Shown in pieces: positions 17,672-26,914 of a DNA stretch of 64,000 bases (position 1 is the first letter of the stretch; each line of letters starts with the position of its first letter). This DNA comes from Sphingomonas hankookensis. GTDB lineage: Bacteria > Pseudomonadota > Alphaproteobacteria > Sphingomonadales > Sphingomonadaceae. The DNA is taken from positions 17,516-81,515 of the forward strand of contig NZ_LQQO01000016.1 of the NCBI RefSeq assembly GCF_001619955.1. The letters run 5' to 3'. Under the pieces are notes generated by a model that had not been told where the DNA came from, made no database searches, and worked only from the letters and a program-made list of their open reading frames with translations. The translations under genes were made by a program, and so were the position numbers.

Positions 17672-18649
17672 ATGGACCTGCTCCCCCTCCTCCTGCTCGC
17701 CACCGGCGCGGCGATGACGCTGGTGCTGCTGGTGCTCGCCCTGTCCGGACCGTCGGGCGAGCGGGCGCGCAACCGGCGGTTGCTGGCGGTGCGCGAGCGT
17801 CATGCCTCCGCCGCCAGCGCGACCGCGATGGAAGCGCAGATGCGCCGCATCGGCAACCGGAGCACCAGCAAGGCCGATCGCACCGCCGCGCGTTTCCTGC
17901 CCAATGTCGAACAATTGAAGCTGCGTTTGCAAAAGACCGGCCGCAACTGGACCCTTGCCCAATATGGCAAGGTGTCGCTCGGCATCATCGTCGCGGTCTT
18001 CGCCCTGCTGCTGCTGCGCGGCTTTCCGCTGGTCCTCGCGCTGCTGCTGGCGCTGGCTGCCGGCATGGGCCTGCCGCATTTCGCGGTGGGCTTCGTCATC
18101 AAGAAACGCATCGCGCGCTTCACCGCCAAATTCCCCGACGCGATCGAATTGCTGGTCCGGGGTCTCCGCTCCGGTCTGCCGATCACCGAGACGATGACCG
18201 TCGTCGGTCAGGAAGTCGACGGCCCGGTCGGCGAGGAATTCCGCCTGGTCAGCGACCGGATGAAGATCGGCCGCTCGCTCGACGCCGCGCTGCAGGAAAC
18301 CGGCGACCGGCTCGGCACGCCCGAGTTCCAGTTCTTCATCATCACCATCGCCATCCAGCGCGAAACCGGCGGCAACCTTGCCGAAACGCTCGCGAACCTC
18401 GCCGACGTGCTGCGCAAGCGGATGCAGATGAAGCTGAAGATCAAGGCGATGTCGTCGGAATCCAAGGCGTCCGCCTATATCGTCGGGTCGCTGCCCTTCA
18501 TCGTGTTCGGCATGATCTGGGTCATCAACGACACCTATATGCAGAATTTTTTCGTCGATCCGCGGCTGATGATCGCGGGCATGGGCGGGCTGCTGTGGAT
18601 GGGGATCGGCGCCTTCATCATGGCCAAGATGGTCAATTTCGAGATCTGA
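17672..18649 (+). CDS. tadB: Tad pilus inner-membrane platform protein TadB
   Basis: The 325-residue protein is a type II secretion F-domain membrane protein. It has an amino-terminal helix, a pair of central helices around residues 105-140, and the cytoplasmic F domain FPDAIELLVRGLRSGLPI with RETGGNLAETLANLADVLR. Two carboxyl-terminal helices follow. TadB and TadC form the platform that works with the ATPase CpaF/TadA. It starts 17 nt after cpaE. Confidence 0.92.
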   Translation: MDLLPLLLLATGAAMTLVLLVLALSGPSGERARNRRLLAVRERHASAASATAMEAQMRRIGNRSTSKADRTAARFLPNVEQLKLRLQKTGRNWTLAQYGKVSLGIIVAVFALLLLRGFPLVLALLLALAAGMGLPHFAVGFVIKKRIARFTAKFPDAIELLVRGLRSGLPITETMTVVGQEVDGPVGEEFRLVSDRMKIGRSLDAALQETGDRLGTPEFQFFIITIAIQRETGGNLAETLANLADVLRKRMQMKLKIKAMSSESKASAYIVGSLPFIVFGMIWVINDTYMQNFFVDPRLMIAGMGGLLWMGIGAFIMAKMVNFEI

Positions 18650-18653
18650 TGCG

Positions 18654-19649
18654 ATGATAGCCGCCGCGCCCAACCCCACCTTCTTCGGCTTCGACGTCGT
18701 CAATGTCGCGACGATCCTGTCGGCGGTCGCCGTCCTGTCGGTGATGCTGGCGATCTATATCGCAACGACCTCGCGCGACCCGATGACCCGCCGGGTCAAG
18801 GCGCTGAACGACCGCCGCGAACAGCTGAAGGCCGGCATCACCGCATCGACCAGCAAGCGTCGTGCGAAGCTGGTGCAGAAGAACGACGCGACCGACCGCA
18901 TCCGCGGGCTGTTGTCGTCGATGAAGGTGCTGCAGGATTCGCAGCTGAAGGTCGCGCAGCTGAAACTGATGCAGGCGGGCATCCGGTCGAAGGACTGGGC
19001 GGTCGCGGTCATCTTCGGGCGGCTGGTGCTGCCGATCGTGTTCGGCCTGCCGATGCTCTACATCGTCTATGGCACCGACACCTTCGCCGACTGGTCGCCG
19101 CTGAAAGCCTATGGCCTGGTCGCGGGCACCTTCATCCTCAGCTACAAGGCGCCCGACATCTATCTGAAGAACAAGATCACCAAACGGTCGGACGCGATCC
19201 GCAAGGGGCTTCCCGACGCGCTGGACCTGCTGGTGATCTGCGCCGAAGCCGGCCTGACGGTCGACGCCGCCTTCACCCGCGTCGCGCGCGAACTGGGCCG
19301 CGCCTATCCCGAACTGGGCGAGGAATTCTCGCTGACCGCGATCGAGCTGGGCTTCCTGACCGAACGGCGTCAGGCGTTCGAAAACCTCGCGATGCGCATC
19401 AACCTCGACGCAGTGAAGGGCGTGGTCACGACCATGATCCAGACCGAGAAATACGGCACCCCGCTCGCCTCCGCGCTGCGCGTGCTGTCGGCGGAATTCC
19501 GCAACGAACGCATGATGCGCGCCGAGGAAAAGGCCGCGCGCCTTCCCGCGATCATGACCGTGCCGCTGATCCTCTTCATCCTCCCCACCCTGTTCGTCGT
19601 CATCCTGGGGCCGGCGGCGTGCAGCATCAGCGACGCGTTCGGCAAATAG
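18654..19649 (+). CDS. tadC: Tad pilus inner-membrane platform protein TadC
   Basis: The 331-residue protein is the second F-domain platform subunit. KGLPDALDLLVICAEAGLTV is the typical F-domain start, followed by GVVTTMIQTEKYGTPLASAL and RAEEKAARLPAIMTVPLILF. It has about four membrane helices. It starts 4 nt after tadB and ends the recognisable pilus operon. TadD, TadE/F/G and the Flp pilin are not in the window. Confidence 0.92.
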   Translation: MIAAAPNPTFFGFDVVNVATILSAVAVLSVMLAIYIATTSRDPMTRRVKALNDRREQLKAGITASTSKRRAKLVQKNDATDRIRGLLSSMKVLQDSQLKVAQLKLMQAGIRSKDWAVAVIFGRLVLPIVFGLPMLYIVYGTDTFADWSPLKAYGLVAGTFILSYKAPDIYLKNKITKRSDAIRKGLPDALDLLVICAEAGLTVDAAFTRVARELGRAYPELGEEFSLTAIELGFLTERRQAFENLAMRINLDAVKGVVTTMIQTEKYGTPLASALRVLSAEFRNERMMRAEEKAARLPAIMTVPLILFILPTLFVVILGPAACSISDAFGK

Positions 19650-19723
19650 GCATCGGGGGCCGGCGGGAACGCCGCCCCGCCCCGTCCGTTATCGCCCCGT
19701 AACCAATCAAAGGGGCTTGCACG

Positions 19724-20266
19724 ATGCTGTTCCAGACGCCGACCCAGTTCGCGGTCCTCGCACTGTTGCTGCTTGCCGGCTGGTTCTTCGGCCTCGCATC
19801 GTCTTCGGGCGGCAAGAAATGGAAGCAGCGCTATCGCGACGAGGAAGCCGCGCACAAGGCCTATCGCGCCGAAGTCGCCGCCGACCTGAAGGCCCGCGAC
19901 GAACGCCTGCGCGAAGTGGAGGCCGAACGCGACCGGCTGGCCAAGGAACGCAGCACCGCCACCGCGACCGCCGCGACGGCCGCCACCGGCGCGGCCGCGG
20001 CCAGCAGCAGCGGCGGCGGTTTCTTCGGCTGGGGCGGCGACAATCTGTCGCGCATTCGCGGCATCGATGCCGACCTCGAACGGGCACTCGGCCAGCGCGG
20101 GATCAAGACCTATCGTGCGATCGAGCAGCTGACCGAAGCCGACGAACGCGCGCTCGAGGAGGATCTGCGCCTTCGTCCGGGCACGATCGACGCCGAACAT
20201 TGGCGCGAACAGGCGGCAATGCTGCGCGAAGGCCGCGACGACGACCATCGCAGCCGCTGGGGCTGA
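19724..20266 (+). CDS. Membrane-anchored H3TH-domain protein
   Basis: The 180-residue protein has an amino-terminal transmembrane helix (FAVLALLLLAGWFFGLA), a charged coiled-coil of about 50 residues (AEVAADLKARDERLREVEAE), an Ala/Thr/Gly linker and a carboxyl-terminal helix-hairpin domain (LSRIRGIDADLERALGQRGI). That last domain is like the predicted flap-endonuclease-like H3TH domain found in many alphaproteobacterial proteins of unknown role. It follows tadC by 74 nt, but a link to the pilus is not established. Confidence 0.75.
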   Translation: MLFQTPTQFAVLALLLLAGWFFGLASSSGGKKWKQRYRDEEAAHKAYRAEVAADLKARDERLREVEAERDRLAKERSTATATAATAATGAAAASSSGGGFFGWGGDNLSRIRGIDADLERALGQRGIKTYRAIEQLTEADERALEEDLRLRPGTIDAEHWREQAAMLREGRDDDHRSRWG

Positions 20267-20322
20267 TCGGGCTATGGTCACTCCGGGCTTGTCGCGGGGT
20301 GACGTTTCCTTGACGATCCGGC

Positions 20323-20745
20323 CTAGCCCGCTGCACCTTCCCGCGCATCAAAGGCTCGCTGCGCCGACAGCACCGTCCCGATCCGCGCTTCCGACCACGT
20401 CATCAACGCCCGCAGCGCATCGATCAATTCGCCGCCCAGCGGCGTGATCGCATAGCTGACGCTGACCGGCTTGGTCGCGACGACATGCCGCGTCACCAGC
20501 CCGTCGCGCTCCAGCATGCGCAGCGTCTGGCTCAGCATCTTCTGCGACACACCGGCGATCCGCCGTTTCAGTTCGTTGAAGCGATACGGCTCCTCGCCCA
20601 GCAACAGCAGCACCAGCACGCTCCATTTGTCGCCGATCCGGTCGAGCAACAGCCGTGTCGGGCAATCGGCGGCGAACACGTCGCCCTTCAGCCACGCGGT
20701 TTCCACCGGGTTACCTCGTATCGGAAAAGTGCCGTCTTGCGTCAT
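20323..20745 (-). CDS. HxlR-family transcriptional regulator
   Basis: This 140-residue MarR-like winged helix protein of the HxlR family has the conserved Cys region FAADCPTRLLLDRIGDKWS and the wing LRMLERDGLVTRHVV. HxlR proteins often sense electrophiles or quinones through that cysteine. An in-frame ATG lies four codons upstream at 20757; the start at 20745 is preferred because GGGGAAA sits before it. It is divergent from the NAD(P)-binding reductase gene, which it probably regulates. Confidence 0.88.
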   Translation of the reverse strand: MTQDGTFPIRGNPVETAWLKGDVFAADCPTRLLLDRIGDKWSVLVLLLLGEEPYRFNELKRRIAGVSQKMLSQTLRMLERDGLVTRHVVATKPVSVSYAITPLGGELIDALRALMTWSEARIGTVLSAQRAFDAREGAAG

Positions 20746-20762
20746 CGGTTTCCCCATAGCAC

Positions 20763-20783
20763 GTGGTCACCATTGGATACCAC
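20763..20783. promoter_or_regulatory. Candidate HxlR operator
   Basis: GTGGT and ACCAC flank an 11-nt centre, giving a 21-bp dyad in the short gap between the divergent HxlR and reductase starts. The size and placement suit a dimeric winged-helix regulator. The dyad also covers the region where both promoters must lie, so it could control both genes. Confidence 0.4.
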
Positions 20784-20795
20784 AGGAGACTGACG

Positions 20796-21404
20796 ATGGA
20801 TGTTGCGGTACTGGGCGCAAGCGGCAATGCCGGTTCGGAGATCACGCGGGAGCTGGCCCGTCGCGGCCACAGCGTCCGCGCGATCGCCCGCAAGCCCGAT
20901 GCGATCCCGGACCTGCCCGGCGTGACCCGGCTGGCGGGCGACGCGCATGATCCCGTGGTACTCGGCCCGCTGATCGCCGGCGCCGACGCGGTCATCAGCG
21001 CACTGCATTTCGACGTCACCGCCGACACGTTGCTCGCAGCGCTCCGCCAGGCGGGCGTCGGACGGCTGCTGGTCACCGGCGGCGCGGCCAGCCTGGAGGT
21101 CGCGCCCGGCGTGCGGCTGATCGATTCGCCCGACTTCCCGGCCGAATGGCGCGAGTTCGCGATGGGTGGCATCGCCTTTCTCGACGCGCTGCGCTCGGTC
21201 GAGGATATCGACTGGACCTTCTTCTCGCCCGCCGCGCTGATCGAGCCGGGCGAGCGCACCGGCCGCTATCGGCTCGGCACCGATACGCTGGTCACCGACG
21301 ATGCCGGGGTCAGCCGGATCAGCTTCGCCGATTATGCCATCGCGATGGTCGACGAGCTGGAGGCGCATCGCCACCCGCGCGCCCGCTTCACCGCCGCCTA
21401 TTGA
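20796..21404 (+). CDS. NAD(P)-binding reductase, atypical SDR (NmrA/YwnB-like)
   Basis: The 202-residue protein has a Rossmann fold with the motif VLGASGNAGSEITRELA near the start and a second landmark LLVTGGAASLEVAPG. The ATG at 20796 has AGGAG at the right spacing. Members are NAD(P)H-dependent reductases or flavin reductase-like proteins. Pairing with a divergent HxlR regulator suggests a role in electrophile or quinone stress, which is an inference from context. Confidence 0.85.
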   Translation: MDVAVLGASGNAGSEITRELARRGHSVRAIARKPDAIPDLPGVTRLAGDAHDPVVLGPLIAGADAVISALHFDVTADTLLAALRQAGVGRLLVTGGAASLEVAPGVRLIDSPDFPAEWREFAMGGIAFLDALRSVEDIDWTFFSPAALIEPGERTGRYRLGTDTLVTDDAGVSRISFADYAIAMVDELEAHRHPRARFTAAY

Positions 21405-21412
21405 GGCTGCAC

Positions 21413-21438
21413 CCCGCCCCGGTTTGCGCCGGGGCGGG
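21413..21438. terminator. Hairpin between convergent genes
   Basis: CCCGCCCCGG and CCGGGGCGGG form a perfect 10-bp stem with a 6-nt loop in the 40-nt gap between the convergent reductase and the small membrane gene. There is no T-run, so it is a stem that may end or block transcription from both sides. Confidence 0.5.
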
Positions 21439-21444
21439 CAGCGA

Positions 21445-21639
21445 TCAGAACGTCACCCATTCCGGGCCGCCGGGGAACACCACATCCTCGACCTTGTCGC
21501 CGATCTTGGTGACCGCCAGCAGCAGCGCGAGCACGACGAGCAGGTCGAACACGATCACCGCGCCCCAGACGAACGCCGGGTGGAACGGACCGACACGGTC
21601 GAACCCGTCCTTCGTCACCCGTGCCGCATCGTTCGTCAT
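21445..21639 (-). CDS. Small single-pass membrane protein (64 aa)
   Basis: Starting MTNDAARVTKDGFDRVGPFH, the 64-residue product has one clear transmembrane helix (VWGAVIVFDLLVVLALLLAV) and a short acidic tail. It begins 8 nt after the ppdK stop and is very likely co-transcribed with it. No family is recognised. The hydrophobic segment and the tight spacing argue that it is real. Confidence 0.65.
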   Translation of the reverse strand: MTNDAARVTKDGFDRVGPFHPAFVWGAVIVFDLLVVLALLLAVTKIGDKVEDVVFPGGPEWVTF

Positions 21640-21647
21640 CACGCTTC

Positions 21648-24308
21648 TCACTTCTTCAATGCGGCCTGTGCCGCCGCCAACCGGGCGATCGGCACGCGAT
21701 AGGGGCTGGCCGACACATAGTCCAACCCGACCTTTTCGCAGAAGGCGATCGACGCCGGATCGCCGCCATGTTCGCCGCAGATGCCGAGCTTGATGTCGCT
21801 CCGGGTCTTGCGCCCCCGCTCGGCGGCCAGCTCGATCAGCTCGCCCACGCCCTCGACATCGATCGAGACGAACGGATCGCGGGCATAGATGCCCTTTTCG
21901 ACATAGGCGCCCAGGAACCGGCTGGCATCGTCGCGGCTGACGCCCAGCGTCGTCTGCGTCAGGTCGTTGGTCCCGAACGAGAAGAACTGCCCGGCCTCGG
22001 CGATCTCCCCGGCCTTGAGCGCGGCGCGCGGCAGTTCGATCATCGTGCCGACCAGATACTCGATTCGGCGGCCCTTGTCGGCGAACACGGCTTCCGCCGC
22101 CTTGTCGATCACCGTCTTCATCAGCTCCAGCTCGCGCTTGGTGCCGACCAGCGGGATCATCACCTCGGGGATCGGCGCCTCGCCCGACTTCTCCGCGACG
22201 ATCACCGCCGCTTCGAAGATCGCCCGCGCCTGCATCTCGTAGATTTCCGGATAGGTCACGCCCAGCCGGCAACCGCGATGGCCCAGCATCGGGTTGAATT
22301 CGTGCAGCTCGGCCGCGCGGCGCTTGAGCTGTTCGACCTCGATCCCCGCCGCCTGCGCCACTTCGGCGAACTCGGCTTCCTCATGCGGCAGGAATTCGTG
22401 CAGCGGCGGGTCGAGCAGGCGGATGGTGCACGGCAGGCCGACCATCACCTCGAAAATCTCGACGAAGTCGCTGCGCTGTTCGGGCAGCAGCTTGTCGAGC
22501 GCCACGCGACGCCCGGCCTCGTCCTCGGCCAGAATCATCTGCCGCACGGCGGTGATCCGCGACTGTTCGAAGAACATGTGCTCGGTGCGGCAGAGGCCAA
22601 TCCCCTCCGCCCCGAAATCGCGCGCGGTGCGGCAATCGAGCGGCGTTTCGGCATTGGTCCGCACCTTGAGGCGACGAACGCCATCGGCCCATTCCATCAG
22701 CGTGCCGAAATCGCCAGCCAGTTCGGGCTGCACCGTCGCGACCGCGCCTGCCATCACCTCGCCGGTCGCGCCGTCGATGGTGACGATATCGCCCTCGCGG
22801 ATTTCGCGCGAACCGACCTTCATCACGCCTGCCTTGGCATCGATCGAGATCGACCCTGCGCCCGACACGCAGGGACGGCCCATGCCGCGCGCCACGACGG
22901 CGGCGTGGCTGGTCATGCCGCCGCGTGCGGTCAGGATGCCGCGCGCCGCATGCATGCCGTGAATGTCTTCCGGGCTGGTCTCGGTACGGATCAGGATCAC
23001 CGCGTCACCGGCGTTCGAGCGCCGCTCGGCGGTGTCGCTGTCGAACACCGCGATGCCGCTCGCCGCCCCCGGCGAGGCGGGCAGCCCCTTGGTCAGCACG
23101 TCGCGCGCCGCCTTCGGGTCGAGCGTCGGGTGGAGCAGCTGGTCCAATGCCTGCGGATCGACCCGCGCGATCGCCTCCTCGCGGCTGATCAGCCCTTCCT
23201 CGGCCATGTCGACCGCGATCTTCAGCGCCGCCTTCGCAGTGCGCTTGCCCGACCGGGTCTGCAGCATCCACAATTTGCCCTGCTGCACCGTGAATTCGAT
23301 GTCCTGCATGTCGCGGTAATGCCGCTCCAGCCGGTCGAACACCGCCGCCAGCTCGGCATAGGCGTCGGGCATCGCCTCTTCCATCGACAGCGGCTTGGCA
23401 TTCGCCGCCGCCCGCGCCGCGGTGGTCAGATATTGCGGCGTGCGGATACCCGCGACCACGTCCTCGCCCTGCGCGTTGATCAGGAATTCGCCGTAATAGG
23501 CGTTGGCGCCGGTCGAGGGATCGCGGGTGAAGGCCACGCCGGTCGCCGACGTGTCGCCCATATTGCCGAACACCATCGCCTGCACGTTGACCGCCGTGCC
23601 CCAGTCGCCGGGAATGTCGTTCAACCGGCGATAGACCTTGGCGCGGTCCGCCTGCCACGATCCGAACACCGCGCCGATCGCGCCCCACAACTGGTCGTGC
23701 ACGTCCTGCGGGAACGGCTTGCCCCACAGCTCGACGACGATGTCCTTGTACTGGGCGACCAACGCACGCCAGTCGTCGGCGGTCAGGTCGGTGTCGAGAT
23801 AATAGCCGCGATCTTCCTTCGCGATCTCCAGCGCTTCCTCGAACCGGCCATGGTCGAGTTCGAGCACCACGTCCGAATACATCTGGATGAAGCGGCGATA
23901 GCTGTCCCAGGCGAAGCGCGCATCGTCCGACACCGCCGCCAGCCCCTCGACCGTCCGGTCGTTGAGACCCAGGTTCAGCACCGTGTCCATCATCCCCGGC
24001 ATCGACACCCGCGCGCCTGAGCGGACCGACACCAGCAGCGGGTCGGCTTCGTCGCCGAAGCGCTTGCCGGTGATCCCCTCGATATGCGCGATGCCGGTGG
24101 CGACTTCGTCACGCAGCGAATCAGGGAAGGTCTCGCCATCCTCGTAATAGCGGGTGCACATCGTCGTCGCGATGGTGAAGCCCGGCGGCACCGGCAGCCC
24201 GATCGACGCCATCTCCGCCAGGTTCGCGCCCTTGCCGCCCAGCAGCGTCTTGTCGCCCGACCCTCCGTCCGAAACCCCGCCGCCGAACCGATAGACATAC
24301 TGCGTCAT
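21648..24308 (-). CDS. ppdK: Pyruvate, phosphate dikinase
   Basis: This 886-residue enzyme interconverts pyruvate, ATP and phosphate with PEP, AMP and diphosphate. An ATP-grasp domain fills the first 340 residues (LLGGKGANLAEMASIGLPVP at the start). The swivelling phosphohistidine domain contains ARGGMTSHAAVVARGMGRPC, whose His is phosphorylated. The carboxyl-terminal TIM barrel ends near LGICGEHGGDPASIAF. All three domains are complete and the length is normal. It is likely central to gluconeogenic PEP supply. Confidence 0.97.
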   Translation of the reverse strand: MTQYVYRFGGGVSDGGSGDKTLLGGKGANLAEMASIGLPVPPGFTIATTMCTRYYEDGETFPDSLRDEVATGIAHIEGITGKRFGDEADPLLVSVRSGARVSMPGMMDTVLNLGLNDRTVEGLAAVSDDARFAWDSYRRFIQMYSDVVLELDHGRFEEALEIAKEDRGYYLDTDLTADDWRALVAQYKDIVVELWGKPFPQDVHDQLWGAIGAVFGSWQADRAKVYRRLNDIPGDWGTAVNVQAMVFGNMGDTSATGVAFTRDPSTGANAYYGEFLINAQGEDVVAGIRTPQYLTTAARAAANAKPLSMEEAMPDAYAELAAVFDRLERHYRDMQDIEFTVQQGKLWMLQTRSGKRTAKAALKIAVDMAEEGLISREEAIARVDPQALDQLLHPTLDPKAARDVLTKGLPASPGAASGIAVFDSDTAERRSNAGDAVILIRTETSPEDIHGMHAARGILTARGGMTSHAAVVARGMGRPCVSGAGSISIDAKAGVMKVGSREIREGDIVTIDGATGEVMAGAVATVQPELAGDFGTLMEWADGVRRLKVRTNAETPLDCRTARDFGAEGIGLCRTEHMFFEQSRITAVRQMILAEDEAGRRVALDKLLPEQRSDFVEIFEVMVGLPCTIRLLDPPLHEFLPHEEAEFAEVAQAAGIEVEQLKRRAAELHEFNPMLGHRGCRLGVTYPEIYEMQARAIFEAAVIVAEKSGEAPIPEVMIPLVGTKRELELMKTVIDKAAEAVFADKGRRIEYLVGTMIELPRAALKAGEIAEAGQFFSFGTNDLTQTTLGVSRDDASRFLGAYVEKGIYARDPFVSIDVEGVGELIELAAERGRKTRSDIKLGICGEHGGDPASIAFCEKVGLDYVSASPYRVPIARLAAAQAALKK

Positions 24309-24409
24309 GCTCGTTCCCTTCCATCCGGGCCGACGGCCACGGGGTTAGCATCGGAGTGTGACGAATCACCCTCCGCTCCCCACCCCGTTAAACGGGTTAA
24401 ACCGATAGG

Positions 24410-26914
24410 TCAGCCCTCGATTTTCGAAAAATCGGCGACCCGGTGCACCGCATCGCGCACCCGTGCCAGCAGCGCCAACCGCGCGGTGCGCTTGTGCGGG
24501 TCGGCATCGTTGACCGTGACGTCGGTGAAGAAGGCGTCGATCGGCGCGCGCAGCGTCGCAAGCGCCGCCATCGCCCCGGCGAAATCCTCCGCCTCGACCG
24601 CCTTTTCCGCCTGCGGCTCGGCTGCATCGAGCGCCGCGATCAGCGCCGCTTCGGCCGGCTCGCGATCATAGTCGCGCGCCTCGCGCTCGGTCCGCGCCAG
24701 TTCGGCGACGACCGGCGCGAAGTCGGGGTCCTCGACCATGGCAAGCGGATCTTCCTCGCCGGTTTCGGGGATATGCTTGCTGGCGCCGGGCGCTTCCTTC
24801 TTCAGGATATTCGCCGCGCGCTTATACCCCGCGAGCAGGTTCGCCCCGTCCTCGGTCGTGACGAACGCCTGCAACGCATGGACGCGGGCGAGCAGGCGGA
24901 CGAGATCGTCCTCGCCGCCCAGCGCGAAGACGGCGTCGATCAGGTCGTGGCGGACGCCCGCCTCGCGCTGTTGGACTTTCAGGCGGTCGGCGAAGAAGTC
25001 GATAATTTCATCAATGCTGTCGAAAAGTCGACCAGCTACTTCAACATCCTCGTTAAATTTTTTGGCGTCTGACGCACTCAACGCCACCTCGATATACCGC
25101 CCTCCAACATGATACAGTTGCGCAGCGGTACCGTCTTCGCTTCCGACAAGAGGTCCCGGCGGAATCATCTTACCGTCATCATTGAGTCGAACGCTGTTGG
25201 CTGGAACCGACTTTACGGCGCCAGCAATGATATACTGAGTTAAAGCTGTATTGAGTATCTCATTCAAATTCACCCGCAGCTTGTTTTGGGTCAGCAAAGC
25301 GATAATTGCGATACCGGAGCGGCGCAGAGCGAATGGATCTTTCGATCCACTCGGCCTCATCCCACGACTGAAAAATCCGGCAATCGTATCCAGCTTATCC
25401 GCTAGCGCCACCGCAACCGTCACCGGCGCGGTCGGAACGTCATCCCCCTGCCCGACCGGCTTGTAGTGATCGCGCACCGCCTCGGCGACTTCCGCCGGCT
25501 CGCCCTGCGCGGCGGCATAATAGCCGCCCATCAGCCCCTGCAATTCGGGGAACTCGCCGACCATGCCGGTGACCAGATCGGCCTTGGCCAGCCGCGCGGC
25601 GCGTTCGGCCATATCGGCCAACGTCTCCCTCTCCCCTTCAGGGGAGTTCCGGGTCGGTTGTGCCCCCGGCACAACCTCAACAGCGCGGGGCGCTGTTGAC
25701 TCGGAACTGGCCGGGGAGAGGGGGCTGTCCGCAGGAGCCGAGGCTTCGGTGGAAGCCCCCTCTCCCAACCCTCTCCTCTGAAGGGGAGAGGGCTTTACTA
25801 CGCCGCTTTCAACCAGCCACCGCGCCAGCTTCGCCACCCGCTCGACCTTGTCGGCGACCGTGCCCAGCTTCTCATGAAACACGATCTTCTCGAGCTTGGG
25901 CAGCTGGTCCTCCAGCCGCGTCTTCAGATCGGTTTCGTAGAAGAATTTCGCATCCGACAGCCGCGCCGCCAGCACCTTAGCATTGCCCGCGACGATCCGC
26001 TCGCCGCCGTCCGCCGCATCGATATTGGCGGTGCAGACGAACGCGTTCGCCAGCTTGCCCTCCGCGTCGCGGCAAACGAAGTACTTCTGGTTCACCCGCG
26101 CGGTCAGCTGGATGACCTCGGGCGGAACGCTGAGAAACGCCTCGTCGAACCGCCCCAGCAACGGCACCGGCCATTCGGTCAGCCCGGCATTCTCCGCCAG
26201 CAGCCCTTCATCCTCGACCAAGGTCAGCCCGGCACCCTGCGCCGCCATCTTGGCGCCGACCGCGATGATCGCCGCGCGCTCATTCTGGTCGACGATGACA
26301 TGGGCATCGCGCAGCGTCTCGACATAGCTCTCCGCCGACGCGATCGTCACCGGCCCCCCGTGATGGAAGCGATGCCCCATCGTCTCCGCACCGCTCGTGA
26401 CACCGGCGACCTCGCACGGCACCACCGCGCCACCGAACAGCGCGACGATCCCCTGCAACGGCCGCACCCAACGCGGGGACTCCGGGCTGAGCGACGCCGC
26501 GCCCCAGCGCATCGACTTGGGCCAGGGGAACCCACGCACGATCGCCGGGATCGCCGCCGCCAGCACCTGCGCCGTCTCGCGCCCTGGCACTTCGGTCACC
26601 GCGAACAACACGCCGTCGCGCTCGGTCAGCGCCTCGCGCGTCAGCCCGGTCTTGCGCAGAAACCCTTCCAGCGCCTGCGGCGGGGCGGAGGCGCGCGGCC
26701 CCTTCACTTCCTCGCGCACCGGCTCGGTAGCCTCGGGCAAGTCATACGCGATCAGCGTCAAGCGACGCGGCGTGGCATAGGTCGTGATCCGCGGCGCGGC
26801 GATCCCGGCCTTCGCCAGTTCCCCGACGAACAGCTTGGCCAGATCCTCACGGGCCTTGGCCTGCATCCGCGCCGGGATTTCCTCGCTGCGCAGTTCGAGC
26901 AGAAAATCGGTCAT
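24410..26914 (-). CDS. glyS: Glycyl-tRNA synthetase beta subunit, with two unusual segments
   Basis: GlyS is the tRNA-binding subunit of the alpha2beta2 glycyl-tRNA synthetase. The start [17 protein letters not shown] and the core [20 protein letters not shown] identify it. At 834 residues it is long for the family (E. coli GlyS is near 690). One extra block, about residues 373-430, is the translation of a palindromic repeat element (25627-25792). A second, about residues 531-640, is AT-richer DNA and has about 60 more residues than E. coli between ALRRSG and [11 protein letters not shown]. The frame is intact. The ATG overlaps the glyQ stop. Confidence 0.95.
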   Translation of the reverse strand: MTDFLLELRSEEIPARMQAKAREDLAKLFVGELAKAGIAAPRITTYATPRRLTLIAYDLPEATEPVREEVKGPRASAPPQALEGFLRKTGLTREALTERDGVLFAVTEVPGRETAQVLAAAIPAIVRGFPWPKSMRWGAASLSPESPRWVRPLQGIVALFGGAVVPCEVAGVTSGAETMGHRFHHGGPVTIASAESYVETLRDAHVIVDQNERAAIIAVGAKMAAQGAGLTLVEDEGLLAENAGLTEWPVPLLGRFDEAFLSVPPEVIQLTARVNQKYFVCRDAEGKLANAFVCTANIDAADGGERIVAGNAKVLAARLSDAKFFYETDLKTRLEDQLPKLEKIVFHEKLGTVADKVERVAKLARWLVESGVVKPSPLQRRGLGEGASTEASAPADSPLSPASSESTAPRAVEVVPGAQPTRNSPEGERETLADMAERAARLAKADLVTGMVGEFPELQGLMGGYYAAAQGEPAEVAEAVRDHYKPVGQGDDVPTAPVTVAVALADKLDTIAGFFSRGMRPSGSKDPFALRRSGIAIIALLTQNKLRVNLNEILNTALTQYIIAGAVKSVPANSVRLNDDGKMIPPGPLVGSEDGTAAQLYHVGGRYIEVALSASDAKKFNEDVEVAGRLFDSIDEIIDFFADRLKVQQREAGVRHDLIDAVFALGGEDDLVRLLARVHALQAFVTTEDGANLLAGYKRAANILKKEAPGASKHIPETGEEDPLAMVEDPDFAPVVAELARTEREARDYDREPAEAALIAALDAAEPQAEKAVEAEDFAGAMAALATLRAPIDAFFTDVTVNDADPHKRTARLALLARVRDAVHRVADFSKIEG
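25627..25792. repeat. Structured 166-bp palindromic repeat element inside glyS
   Basis: The element has perfect 15-bp terminal inverted repeats, CCCTCTCCCCTTCAG at 25627-25641 and CTGAAGGGGAGAGGG at 25778-25792. Inside are two hairpins, GTTGTGCC/GGCACAAC and CAACAGCGC/GCGCTGTTG, enclosed by AGTTCCG/CGGAACT. It is read in frame as part of glyS and encodes [12 protein letters not shown] and a Ser/Ala/Pro-rich stretch. The layout is that of a small non-autonomous mobile repeat. Confidence 0.8.
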
